DNA from: Clostridiales bacterium | GTDB lineage: Bacteria; Bacillota; Clostridia; Clostridiales; Oxobacteraceae | Direction: 5' to 3' | Length of the DNA stretch: 64,000 nucleotides | NCBI GenBank assembly: GCA_030016385.1 | Contig: JASEJN010000007.1 | Location: forward strand, 1 to 64,000 | Shown: positions 15,211 through 23,436 of the stretch, one piece after another | How the letters are laid out: the number at the start of each line of letters is the position of its first letter | How positions within the stretch are numbered: position 1 is the first letter of the stretch | Notes under the pieces: model-generated | Seen by the model: the letters and a program-made list of their open reading frames with translations, nothing else | The model's database searches: none | Told to the model about the DNA's origin: nothing | Translations under genes and position numbers: made by a program

Positions 15211-16406
15211 TCGATAAAAAAAGGATCAGACGCGAAGCTTCAAAGATTAAAGAGAGCATAATAGGAATAAGACGTGATATACATATGCATCCTGAGCTTG
15301 GCATGGAGGAAAAAAGGACTTCAAAGCTTGTCAGGACATATCTCGACAATCTTGGAATAAAAAATAAAATTATCGCAAATACAGGCGTTATAGGAACTAT
15401 ATATGGCAGAGATCCCAAGGGCCCTACGATCGGCATAAGAGCGGATATGGATGCCCTTCCGATACTTGAAGCCAATAATGTGAGCTATGCCTCAAAGTGC
15501 AGCGGAAAAATGCACGCATGCGGGCATGACGCCCATACGGCTATTTTATTAGGCACCGCAACAGTGTTAAACAGTATGAAAGATGAACTTCCGGGAAATA
15601 TCAGGCTTATATTTCAGCCTGCTGAAGAAACGACTGGCGGAGCGGAAATAATGATAAATGAAGGCGCTCTTAAAGATCCTGATGTAAACGGAGTTATAGG
15701 TTTGCATATGGAAGAGAGCATAAAGGCAGGATGCATAGGTATAAAGTACGGAATAATGAACGCATCTTCAAATCCTTTTGAAATAACGATAAAAGGGAAA
15801 AGTTCCCATGGAGCATATCCGCATGAAGGCGTGGATGCCATATTGATATCCGCATATGTCTTAACTGCGCTCCAGAGCGTGGTAAGCAGAGAAACAAATC
15901 CGCTGAATTCTGTAGTCTTAACGATCGGAACCGTAAATGGAGGTTATGCACCAAATGTTATCTGCGATAAGGTCGTATTAAAGGGTATACTGAGAACTAT
16001 GGATGCCGGTCTTAGAAAATCCATACCTAAAAGGATCGTAAAGATTACGGATGGGATCACAAAGTCTATGAATGCTTCATTTGACTTTGACATGTATGAG
16101 GGATATCCATGCCTTATAAATGATAAGGGAATGACGGATTTAATTATTAAGTCCGCTGCGGAGCAGATAACCAGGGAAAATGTATTGATGCTTGAGAATC
16201 CATCTATGGGAGTGGAAGACTTTGCCTATTTCTGTTATAATGTGCCTTCAGCCTTTTACAGGCTTGGATGCAGAAACGAAAAAAAGGGGATTGTAAATTC
16301 TGCCCATAGCCCTTTGTTCGATATTGATGAAGATTCCATCGAAATAGGAATGATTACAGAGTGTCAGGCAGCAGTAAATTTTATATTTAATTTTGCATCG
16401 CGTTGA
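15207..16406 (+). CDS. M20 family metallopeptidase / amidohydrolase
   Basis: A 399-residue enzyme of the M20D group (IAA-amino acid hydrolase, hippurate hydrolase and N-acetyldiaminopimelate deacetylase relatives). Metal ligands: M-H-A-C-G-H-D-A-H (about 97-105), Q-P-A-E-E (about 134-138, catalytic Glu), L-H-M-E-E (about 162-166) and a late H-S-P. The dimerisation-domain motif S-S-H-G-A-Y-P-H is near 195. It removes an acyl group from amino acids or peptides. Next to lysA an N-acyl-diaminopimelate substrate is attractive but unproved. The ATG overlaps the ldcA-like stop. The gene runs into a convergent permease gene after only 5 nt. Confidence 0.88.
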   Translation: MIDKKRIRREASKIKESIIGIRRDIHMHPELGMEEKRTSKLVRTYLDNLGIKNKIIANTGVIGTIYGRDPKGPTIGIRADMDALPILEANNVSYASKCSGKMHACGHDAHTAILLGTATVLNSMKDELPGNIRLIFQPAEETTGGAEIMINEGALKDPDVNGVIGLHMEESIKAGCIGIKYGIMNASSNPFEITIKGKSSHGAYPHEGVDAILISAYVLTALQSVVSRETNPLNSVVLTIGTVNGGYAPNVICDKVVLKGILRTMDAGLRKSIPKRIVKITDGITKSMNASFDFDMYEGYPCLINDKGMTDLIIKSAAEQITRENVLMLENPSMGVEDFAYFCYNVPSAFYRLGCRNEKKGIVNSAHSPLFDIDEDSIEIGMITECQAAVNFIFNFASR

Positions 16407-16411
16407 CTTCT

Positions 16412-17317
16412 TCAATGTAAAATCATATATAAATAATTTGAAGGCAATATCCTGTTTAATATGATTCCTGCAATCGAGCTATAGAGCACAAGCAGGAATA
16501 TTATATTGAATATTCTTTTTTTGCTTTTAGCCTCTTTTAAAAGCACAATAAGGCCTAAACCTGCCGAAGAAGAGAGACCCGCGATTGCCGAGCCGAATGT
16601 GATGCCGCCCTTTAAAAATATTTCAGTTATGGCAACGGATGCGGCACAGTTTGGAATAAGGCCTATGAAACTCAATACTATTGGCTGAAGGATACTGTCC
16701 TTCAAAAATAATTTAGCGAACATATGGCTTCCTGTAAAATAGATAATTATATTTATTGCCAGTGTTATAATAAAAACATATATAGATATTTTAAATGCAT
16801 GATAAAAAGAGTGCTTAAGAACTTCCCTGATGCTGAATTTCTCATCTATACATGTCGATCCGCAGCATCCTTCATTTTCATGGCTGTTTGTGATAATCCT
16901 GTGCTCGGTATTTTTTCCTTTCCTTAAATATGTTAATAAAAGATCCGTTATATATCCGGAAACTACGGCTATAATAAAATTTGTAACCAGAATAGGGATA
17001 AGCACGTTGATTTTATCAGGTTGCGATAAAATCACAGGTATTGCTTCATCCGAAGTCGACATATAGACGGAAATGAGGGTACCGGTTGTAATAGCGCCCT
17101 CTGCGAAAAGTATGGTCGATATAACCGAAAAACCGCACTGCGGAATTATACCGAATATAGCTCCGGCAAATGGGCCTATATATCTTGATTTCCTGAGAAG
17201 GGGCCTCAGTCCGCTTCCAAACTTATGTTCAAATATTTCAATTACTAAAAAAATGACTATCATAAATGGAATCATCTTTAATGTGTCAAAGAAAGCATCA
17301 GTCAGCACGTTTAGCAT
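16412..17317 (-). CDS. Multi-pass membrane permease (putative manganese/arsenic-type exporter family)
   Basis: A 301-residue integral membrane protein with about eight to ten hydrophobic segments in two halves, each containing a similar G-x-x-P-x-C motif (G-I-I-P-Q-C-G and G-L-I-P-N-C-A). That internal duplication is typical of the family annotated as putative manganese transporter or ArsP_2-type permease. A cytosolic linker carries E-G-C-C-G-S-T-C, a possible metal site. ATG 17317 was chosen because GAGGTGG lies upstream; an in-frame ATG at 17347 lacks such a site. It converges on the M20 gene with 5 nt between the stops and no room for a separate terminator. The transported ion is not certain. 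Confidence 0.72.
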   Translation of the reverse strand: MLNVLTDAFFDTLKMIPFMIVIFLVIEIFEHKFGSGLRPLLRKSRYIGPFAGAIFGIIPQCGFSVISTILFAEGAITTGTLISVYMSTSDEAIPVILSQPDKINVLIPILVTNFIIAVVSGYITDLLLTYLRKGKNTEHRIITNSHENEGCCGSTCIDEKFSIREVLKHSFYHAFKISIYVFIITLAINIIIYFTGSHMFAKLFLKDSILQPIVLSFIGLIPNCAASVAITEIFLKGGITFGSAIAGLSSSAGLGLIVLLKEAKSKKRIFNIIFLLVLYSSIAGIILNRILPSNYLYMILH

Positions 17318-17456
17318 AATATTACCACCTCTAAAAATTGAATACAAACCATTTGCAATTGCAATAATAATTTATCACAAATCTTACCATCGGTAAATAG
17401 CAAAATTCAGAATGGGGGTATTAAGACTTTCCGCTAATTGCTCTTCCCATAATATT

Positions 17457-17506
17457 CTTCAAATACACAAGTTCATTTATACTTGATTTCAAATTATGAA
17501 TTGAAA
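17457..17506. repeat. Dispersed palindromic repeat family 1, degenerate partial copy
   Basis: 'ttcaaatacacaagttcat' resembles the inner right arm and 'tttcaaattatgaattgaa' is identical to the outer end of the copy at 23191-23312. The core is lost. Confidence 0.5.
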
Positions 17507-17560
17507 TTCAGTATAAGCATCGCAAGCACATATTAAAATATAAGTTTCCTTATATTTACA

Positions 17561-17590
17561 TTGAACCTGACAATGGATAAGATATATAAT
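17561..17590 (+). promoter_or_regulatory. Sigma-A-type promoter of the FtsH gene
   Basis: TTGAAC (17561-17566), an 18-nt spacer, and TATAAT (17585-17590), 36 nt before the FtsH start and upstream of its AAAAGGAG site. Confidence 0.65.
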
Positions 17591-17626
17591 ATTTTATGTA
17601 AACTATTGTAGAAAAGGAGCGGTATT

Positions 17627-19387
17627 ATGTTTTGGAAAATGAACAAAAAGAATATTATATTGGTTGTGTCAGCTATATTTTTAATATCACTTCTTTTTAT
17701 CGGTTACCGTTTAAAAAAGCCTGAGAAAATAAATGTTGCTTATAATAATTTTTTGCTGGATGTGGATAAGGGCAGAGTAGATACAGTTTATCTTTCAGAT
17801 AAAGCAGAACTTAAAGTAAAGCTTAAGGATGGGAGTATCATTTATACTGATAATCCAAGAGATGATAAATTCAAGGAAGAATTATTGAAGAAGAATATAA
17901 ATGTTGAAGAGGTCAGCTCATCAGCTATCGGCGATCAGGCAAGCGGCATGTTTTTATCGCTGCTATTGTTTGCGACTGCCGGATATTTTCTATTTAAATT
18001 TACTGCCAAGCAAAGAAGCGGCGGATTACTCGACATAACCAGGGTTCAAAATGAAACTGAATCCGAAGTCAATATAGGATTTTCAAATGTGGCGGGTAAC
18101 GAAGAAGCCAAAGATAGCGTAAGGGATATTGTCGACTTTTTGAAGGATCCAGAAAAGTATTTAAAATATGGCGCAAGGATGCCAAAGGGTGTAATATTTT
18201 ATGGTCCTCCCGGTACAGGTAAAACTCTATTGGCTAAAGCTGTAGCCGGTGAATCCGGCGTGCCTTTTTATGCTCTTTCAGGTTCTGATTTTGTACAAGT
18301 TTATGTGGGCGTAGGTGCCGGAAGGATAAGGAATCTGTTCAAAAAGGCGAGAGAAAAAGGGAAATGTGTTATTTTTATAGATGAAATCGATGCTCTCGGT
18401 AAAAAGAGGGAATCTGGAGGCATAGATGGAGGAAATGACGAACGTGAGCAAACGTTGAATGCACTTCTTTCAGAAATGTCTGGATTTAAGGATAGCGATG
18501 GAATAGTTGTGATCGCCGCAACAAACAGGCTGGATATACTTGATGAAGCATTGCTAAGACCCGGTAGATTCGACAGGTGTGTGGAAGTTGGACTTCCTGA
18601 TGTAAAGAGCAGATATGAAATATTAAAAATACATGCAGCTAATAAACCTATTTCCAGCGATCTGGATTTATATAAAGTAGCCGAGCAGTCAGTTTATTTT
18701 AGCGGAGCTATGCTTGAAAATATGGTAAATGAAGCCGCAATTTTTGCAGCCAAAAGAAATGCCGGTTCGATAGGTAAGCAGGATATGGATAAAGCATTTT
18801 ATACAGTTGTCGCGGGCGCTGAAAAGAAGGATAGAAGTTCCATAAATAAGGCTGATATGAAGATAACCGCTTATCATGAAACAGGGCATGTGGTTGTTTC
18901 AAAACTTATAGTGCCTCATAACACAATTCCAAAGGTAACCATAATTCCAAGCACTAGGGGGGCAGGGGGATATACCATGAATATACCACCTGACAGGATG
19001 TATAAGACAAAAAGTGAAATGGAAAAAGATATAATGGTTTCCCTTGGGGGAAGATGCGCTGAGGAGATAGTCTTTGGTGAAGAAAATATAACAACAGGCG
19101 CATCTGGCGATATCGATAGAGTTACCGAAATAGTGTTGTCCATGGTGAAAAAATTCGGCATGAGCAGAACTACAGGCATTTTAAGCTATGATGTGTTATA
19201 TAAGAATAGTTTTGGCGGAATCAACAGCGAAATATTAAATGAATGCAGACAAATAGTTGACGGTTTGTATAATAAAGTAAAAGATTTGCTCATATCGCAC
19301 AGATATTTACTGGATAAAATGGCTGAGGAGCTTTTAAATAAAGAGACACTCGATGAAAATGAAATAGATCGCATCATTGCGGCGTAA
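17627..19387 (+). CDS. ftsH: FtsH-type membrane AAA+ zinc metalloprotease
   Basis: A 586-residue protease. Two N-terminal transmembrane segments (about 10-27 and 107-125) flank a short extracytoplasmic domain. The AAA+ domain has Walker A G-P-P-G-T-G-K-T near 195, Walker B V-I-F-I-D-E-I-D near 250 and an SRH with R-P-G-R-F-D-R near 310. The peptidase domain has H-E-T-G-H near 415 (the HExxH zinc site) and a third ligand in T-T-G-A-S-G-D. It degrades membrane and short-lived cytosolic proteins. It is somewhat shorter than housekeeping FtsH (about 600-650), and Thr replaces the usual Ala in HEAGH, so it may be a second paralogue. Neighbours are a Met-rich protein and a P-type ATPase. Confidence 0.92.
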   Translation: MFWKMNKKNIILVVSAIFLISLLFIGYRLKKPEKINVAYNNFLLDVDKGRVDTVYLSDKAELKVKLKDGSIIYTDNPRDDKFKEELLKKNINVEEVSSSAIGDQASGMFLSLLLFATAGYFLFKFTAKQRSGGLLDITRVQNETESEVNIGFSNVAGNEEAKDSVRDIVDFLKDPEKYLKYGARMPKGVIFYGPPGTGKTLLAKAVAGESGVPFYALSGSDFVQVYVGVGAGRIRNLFKKAREKGKCVIFIDEIDALGKKRESGGIDGGNDEREQTLNALLSEMSGFKDSDGIVVIAATNRLDILDEALLRPGRFDRCVEVGLPDVKSRYEILKIHAANKPISSDLDLYKVAEQSVYFSGAMLENMVNEAAIFAAKRNAGSIGKQDMDKAFYTVVAGAEKKDRSSINKADMKITAYHETGHVVVSKLIVPHNTIPKVTIIPSTRGAGGYTMNIPPDRMYKTKSEMEKDIMVSLGGRCAEEIVFGEENITTGASGDIDRVTEIVLSMVKKFGMSRTTGILSYDVLYKNSFGGINSEILNECRQIVDGLYNKVKDLLISHRYLLDKMAEELLNKETLDENEIDRIIAA

Positions 19388-19534
19388 ACCTTTGATAGAT
19401 GTCTGGATAACATGATATGTTGATTGCCGGATTCATTAGAAAAGGTTTATGCCTTTTTAAATTCCATTATCATTAATGTTGCTGCATGCATATGCATATA
19501 AATTACATAGAGATGAATGAAAGGAGAATAATAT

Positions 19535-19801
19535 ATGTTTCCTATGATGGACAGGGATAGTGACAAGATGGCTGCCCCTATGCACCCTATGGCCTGCCCT
19601 TTTATGCAAGGCATGGCAAGTCCGATGATGCCGGGGATGGTAAATCCTATGATGATGCAAAGCATGTTAAATCCAATGATGGCTTGCCCGATGATGCAGG
19701 GAATAAGCCCTATGGCGCAGGGCCCTTTTATGTTTTGCCCGATGATGCAGGGAATGGCGAATCCTATGATGTATTATCCGGAGACGTGTGAAAAAAAGTA
19801 A
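19535..19801 (+). CDS. Small methionine-rich protein, possible metal-binding protein
   Basis: I do not recognise a family. The 88 residues hold 26 Met, 14 Pro and 4 Cys (C21, C51, C68, C85), arranged as repeats: C-P-[F/M]-M-Q-G at 21-26, 51-56 and 68-73, and N-P-M-M at 37-40, 46-49 and 76-79. Met is far too frequent for a chance reading frame, and a GAAAGGAG site sits just before the ATG. No signal peptide or membrane segment is visible. A 21-bp direct repeat (19684-19704 and 19735-19755) shows recent internal duplication. Clustered Met/Cys suggests binding of Cu(I) or another soft metal, or a spore-coat-like structural protein; both are inference. It lies between ftsH and a Ca2+-type ATPase and ends in a perfect hairpin. 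Confidence 0.7.
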   Translation: MFPMMDRDSDKMAAPMHPMACPFMQGMASPMMPGMVNPMMMQSMLNPMMACPMMQGISPMAQGPFMFCPMMQGMANPMMYYPETCEKK

Positions 19802-19862
19802 TAAATTACATTACCAAATAAAGCATGGCGATTGCCATGCTTTATTTGGTAATGTAATTTAT
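19801..19862. terminator. Perfect 29-bp inverted repeat after the Met-rich gene
   Basis: Positions 19801-19829 are the exact inverse complement of 19834-19862, with a 4-nt loop (GATT). The left arm begins at the last base of the Met-rich gene's stop codon. It can act as a terminator hairpin, although the 3' side is T/A-mixed rather than a pure T-run. The length and perfection are unusual for a simple terminator. Confidence 0.7.
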
Positions 19863-19948
19863 ATACATGCTTGAATTAATTTTTTATAATATATGCGCAC
19901 GCCTTTAAATATAATTAATCATAGAAAGCATAAAAGGGGTGCATTGAA

Positions 19949-22666
19949 ATGCTGTTTAGAAAACGCACAGAAGAAAAAAAAGACATATATTTTTATAATT
20001 CCAGACCAAAGAAAAATGGACTGACAACTGATGAAGCCATCCATAGACTTCAGGTGTATGGTCAGAATGTTTTAATCAAAAAGAGAAAAAAATCCGCTTT
20101 AAATATTTTTATCGAACAGTTTAATGATTTTATAATCTGGGTACTGCTAATCGCGGCAATAATTTCGGGACTGATGGGTGAAAGAGCAGATGCAATAACC
20201 ATAACAGCCATAGTAATACTGAATGGCATAATGGGATTCATACAGGAATACAGGACGGAAAAATCCCTTGATGCATTAAAGGAATTATCGGCGCCTACCG
20301 TAAAAGCTGTAAGGGACGGTAAAGTGGTTATAATACCTGCTCATGATATAGTGCCGGATGATCTCATTATATTGGAATCGGGGGATAGAGTCCCTGCCGA
20401 TTCAATGCTTATAGAATCTAATGGCATTCAGGTAGATGAATCGCTGCTGACAGGAGAATCAGCGCCGGTTGAGAAAATGCCGATAGAAAATACGGGCAAG
20501 CAGGCCATAAAATATACCGAACAGAATATGGTCCATATGGGTACCGTATTAACCGGTGGCAGAGGCAAGGCAGTGGTGCTATTGACAGGGATGGCAACAG
20601 AGATGGGCAAGATTGCTGATATGTTGCAAAATGTGGAGGAAGAACAGACACCGCTTCAGAAAAAATTGGACAGAATGGGCAAAGTGATGGTATTCGGATG
20701 CATATTTGCGTGTGCGATAGTAACTATAATGGGTATTTTAAAGGGAGAAAATATATATACAATGTTTTTGACAGGCGTAAGCCTTGCAGTCGCAGCAATT
20801 CCTGAAGGGCTGCCGGCGATAGTTACCGTTTCCCTGACCCTTGGCGTACAGAGGATGCTTAAAAGAAATGCTCTTATAAGGAGGCTTCCTGCCGTCGAGA
20901 CTTTAGGGTGTACCAATATTATTTGCTCGGATAAAACCGGAACCCTTACAGAGAACAAAATGACTGTAAAAAGACTGTATTATGATGGCGCAATAGCCGA
21001 TGTGTTGGGTAACGGATATGATGCGGAAGGAAAATTTATAAAAGCAGGGAAGAAAATATATCCTAAAGGGGACAGATCTCTTCAATTGCTTCTGGAAAGC
21101 GCTGTATCGTGCACTAATTCGGGAATCGAAACCGCTAAGCCATCGGATAAGATATTTGATTTAAAAAAATATAACAGGGAAATTGTTTCCGCATCCGGTG
21201 ATCCTACCGAGATAGCCCTTCTTGTTTGCGGGTATAAGGCCGGCATATCAAAAGAAGAAGTCGATAAAAAATATAAAAGGGTTGCAGAACTGCCATTTGA
21301 CCCAACAAGAAAGAGGATGTCGGTGATTGTAAGATATGGCGGGGACTATTATGTGTTTTTAAAAGGAGCGATAGACAATACGATCGATCTGTGCAGCAGC
21401 ATACATTCTTCAAATGGAATATCGGCTATGACCCAAGGCATGAAAAACACGATCATGCTTTATAACGGGAAAATGGCGAAGGATGCACTTCGTGTCATTG
21501 CAATAGCTTATAAAAAGCTGCCAGGGATGCCTTTCAAGATAAATGTCCAATCGGTCGAAAGAGATCTTACATTCATAGGACTTATGGGTATGATAGATCC
21601 GCCGAGGAAAGAGGCAATTGAGGCAATAGAGATCTGCAGCATTGCCGGGATAAAACCTGTTATGATAACCGGCGATCATAAGGACACGGCAATTGCAGTC
21701 GCAAAACAGTTGAAACTTATGAAGGGTGAAGACAAGGTATTGGTCGGCAAAGAAATAGATGCCATGAGTGAAAAGGCGCTCCAGAAGGAGGTAAGAAATG
21801 TTTCGGTCTATGCAAGAGTTACACCTGAACATAAGCTGAGAATCGTAAGGGCCTATAAGAAAAACGGATATATAGTTGCCATGACAGGGGATGGAGTAAA
21901 TGACGCTCCGGCTGTAAAAGAAGCCGATATCGGCGTATGCATGGGGAAGTCGGGAACGGATGTTACAAAAGAAGCTTCTGCAATGGTGCTTCTTGATGAC
22001 AATTTTGCAACTATTGTAGCGGCTGTCGAAGAAGGAAGGGTAATATACGACAATATCAGAAAATTTATCAGGTATTTGCTTTCATGCAATCTCGGAGAAG
22101 TATTGACGATGTTTATAGCATCGCTGCTGAACTTTCAGACGCCTCTTATTCCAATACAGATTTTGTGGGTAAATCTTGTAACCGACGGCTTGCCCGCAAT
22201 TGCACTTGGAGTTGACCCTCCAGATAAAAATATAATGCTGAGGCCTCCGAGAAAAAAGGACGAGAGTATATTTTCCCATGGACTTTCTTCAAAAATAATA
22301 ATAAGAGGTATATTAATAGGTATATGTACCATTGCTATATTTGCCATTACTCTAAATATTACCGGAGGAAATTTATTAAAAGCAAGGACCATGGCCTTTG
22401 CAGCGCTTGTCATGTCCCAGCTTATACATGTTATTGAATGCCGCTCTGAAAGGTATTCGATATTTGAAATCAATATTTTCAGCAATATTTTTCTTTTAAT
22501 TGCCATCTTGATATCAACTGCGATGTTAGCATTGGTCATATATGTACCGTATTTTCAGCCGTTATTTAAAACCGTTCCATTAAATTTCGGAGATGTAGTA
22601 GCGGTATTGTTCTTCTCAGGTGCTATTTCGCTGATTGTAAGTTTAAAGACTTACATAAAGTCATGA
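19949..22666 (+). CDS. P2A-type cation-transporting ATPase (probable Ca2+ exporter)
   Basis: A 905-residue SERCA/PMR1-like P-type ATPase. It has an N-terminal cation_ATPase_N region (L-T-T-D-E-A), actuator motif T-G-E-S near 170, transmembrane segment 4 with the ion-site motif P-E-G-L-P near 288, phosphorylation site D-K-T-G-T-L-T near residue 328, nucleotide-domain K-G-A near 475, hinge T-G-D-G-V-N-D-A-P near 650, and transmembrane segment 6 with N-x-x-T-D-G-L-P. These ion-site residues fit Ca2+ (or Mn2+) transport rather than heavy metals; there is no CPC motif. It exports the cation from the cytosol using ATP. A bidirectional terminator follows directly. Confidence 0.93.
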   Translation: MLFRKRTEEKKDIYFYNSRPKKNGLTTDEAIHRLQVYGQNVLIKKRKKSALNIFIEQFNDFIIWVLLIAAIISGLMGERADAITITAIVILNGIMGFIQEYRTEKSLDALKELSAPTVKAVRDGKVVIIPAHDIVPDDLIILESGDRVPADSMLIESNGIQVDESLLTGESAPVEKMPIENTGKQAIKYTEQNMVHMGTVLTGGRGKAVVLLTGMATEMGKIADMLQNVEEEQTPLQKKLDRMGKVMVFGCIFACAIVTIMGILKGENIYTMFLTGVSLAVAAIPEGLPAIVTVSLTLGVQRMLKRNALIRRLPAVETLGCTNIICSDKTGTLTENKMTVKRLYYDGAIADVLGNGYDAEGKFIKAGKKIYPKGDRSLQLLLESAVSCTNSGIETAKPSDKIFDLKKYNREIVSASGDPTEIALLVCGYKAGISKEEVDKKYKRVAELPFDPTRKRMSVIVRYGGDYYVFLKGAIDNTIDLCSSIHSSNGISAMTQGMKNTIMLYNGKMAKDALRVIAIAYKKLPGMPFKINVQSVERDLTFIGLMGMIDPPRKEAIEAIEICSIAGIKPVMITGDHKDTAIAVAKQLKLMKGEDKVLVGKEIDAMSEKALQKEVRNVSVYARVTPEHKLRIVRAYKKNGYIVAMTGDGVNDAPAVKEADIGVCMGKSGTDVTKEASAMVLLDDNFATIVAAVEEGRVIYDNIRKFIRYLLSCNLGEVLTMFIASLLNFQTPLIPIQILWVNLVTDGLPAIALGVDPPDKNIMLRPPRKKDESIFSHGLSSKIIIRGILIGICTIAIFAITLNITGGNLLKARTMAFAALVMSQLIHVIECRSERYSIFEINIFSNIFLLIAILISTAMLALVIYVPYFQPLFKTVPLNFGDVVAVLFFSGAISLIVSLKTYIKS

Positions 22667-22668
22667 TA

Positions 22669-22704
22669 GTAAAATAAAACCACGTTAACGTGGTTTTATT
22701 TTAC
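22669..22704. terminator. Bidirectional terminator (36-bp perfect palindrome)
   Basis: GTAAAATAAAACCACGTT and its exact inverse meet without a loop. A-runs and T-runs on both sides suit termination of the P-type ATPase (+) and of the convergent small gene (-), whose stop codon lies within it. Confidence 0.85.
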
Positions 22705-23088
22705 CCCTTTTTTGCCCTTTTGTTTTTGCTTGAGTTTGTCGATGTCGATTATACTCTTTCTTGTCGTAAGGTTTTGTATATTCAATATCTCGATGGCTTC
22801 TCCCTTTTTATCTTTTAAACCTTGAACGATTATAAGATGACCCATCTGTAAATTTATAAGGTTATACTTTTTGAACCAAGTTATTTTTTTAAAATGGCAC
22901 CTTACGATGTTTCTGCTTCTTTCAGGCCTTAATAGAATATTTACTTTTAATATATGTATCAAAAAAAGGAATCTTTTTTCGGTTATTTTTATATTTACTA
23001 TATTTCCTCTTTGCGCAGTCATCCTGTCGCCGTATTTTTTAAGATACCTATCCTGCACCATCTGATTTAACGTGTCTCTGAAACCCAT
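22696..23088 (-). CDS. Basic hypothetical protein, 130 residues
   Basis: I do not recognise it. The protein is strongly basic, with a Lys/Gly tail at the C-terminus, an N-terminal helix (M-G-F-R-D-T-L-N-Q-M-V) and a beta-rich middle (N-I-V-N-I-K-I, G-H-L-I-I-V-Q-G-L). There is no signal peptide, metal motif or membrane helix of convincing length. It is likely real: AAAGGGG lies 9 nt before the ATG, no other gene claims the region, and it ends in a bidirectional terminator. The charge suggests contact with nucleic acid or the membrane surface, which is only a guess. Confidence 0.6.
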   Translation of the reverse strand: MGFRDTLNQMVQDRYLKKYGDRMTAQRGNIVNIKITEKRFLFLIHILKVNILLRPERSRNIVRCHFKKITWFKKYNLINLQMGHLIIVQGLKDKKGEAIEILNIQNLTTRKSIIDIDKLKQKQKGKKGVK

Positions 23089-23190
23089 ATTAAAAAACCC
23101 CTTTACAAATTATATTTAAGCGAATCATTTCATTCTATGATTTATTATAGCATACAGGCGATACACTATAAAACTAAAATTTTAAGTTAT

Positions 23191-23312
23191 TTCAATTCGT
23201 AATTTGAAATCAGGCATAAATAGGATTATGTTATTTTGAGCGGCGAATGAGTGTTCAAAATAGCATAAGCTCATATTGCGAATCAAAGTTAATTTCAAAT
23301 TATGAATTGAAG
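23191..23312. repeat. Dispersed palindromic repeat family 1, full-length copy
   Basis: The outer arms TTCAATTCGTAATTTGAAAT and TTTCAAATTATGAATTGAA are inverse. The inner arms TTATGTTATTTTGA and TCAAAATAGCATAA are also inverse, flanking GCGGCGAATGAGTG. An extra right arm (CATATTGCGAAT) remains inside. The nested palindromes would fold as one long RNA hairpin. Confidence 0.85.
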
Positions 23313-23335
23313 TATGCGTACAGTATTTGTATAAT
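23307..23335 (+). promoter_or_regulatory. Sigma-A-type promoter of the hyp-mbh operon, overlapping a repeat
   Basis: TTGAAG (23307-23312), a 17-nt spacer and TATAAT (23330-23335). The -35 hexamer is the terminal sequence of the family 1 repeat. Confidence 0.6.
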
Positions 23336-23436
23336 TAAATTTGTATATGTGTTTTGAAATATCAGGGCTATCGAAATATAAAATATGTCCTGAAAGTATC
23401 ATGAAAAATTTGCTTAAACTTAGGATAGTGGTCTGA

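Larger units (their letters stand above)
17318..17626. other. Divergent intergenic region
   Basis: A gap of about 310 nt between the permease (-) and ftsH (+). It contains a degenerate family 1 repeat (about 17457-17506) and the ftsH promoter at 17561-17590. Nothing else recognisable. Confidence 0.5.
23089..23436. other. Divergent intergenic region
   Basis: About 350 nt between the small basic gene (-) and hypF (+). It contains the best family 1 repeat (23191-23312) and a promoter for the hyp-mbh operon (23307-23335) that begins inside the repeat. About 100 nt of leader follow before hypF with no structure I recognise. Confidence 0.55.

Noticed and set aside
19439..19460. Terminator after ftsH (AAAAGG / CCTTTT)
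   Set aside because: Only about six weak pairs; not enough to call with confidence.
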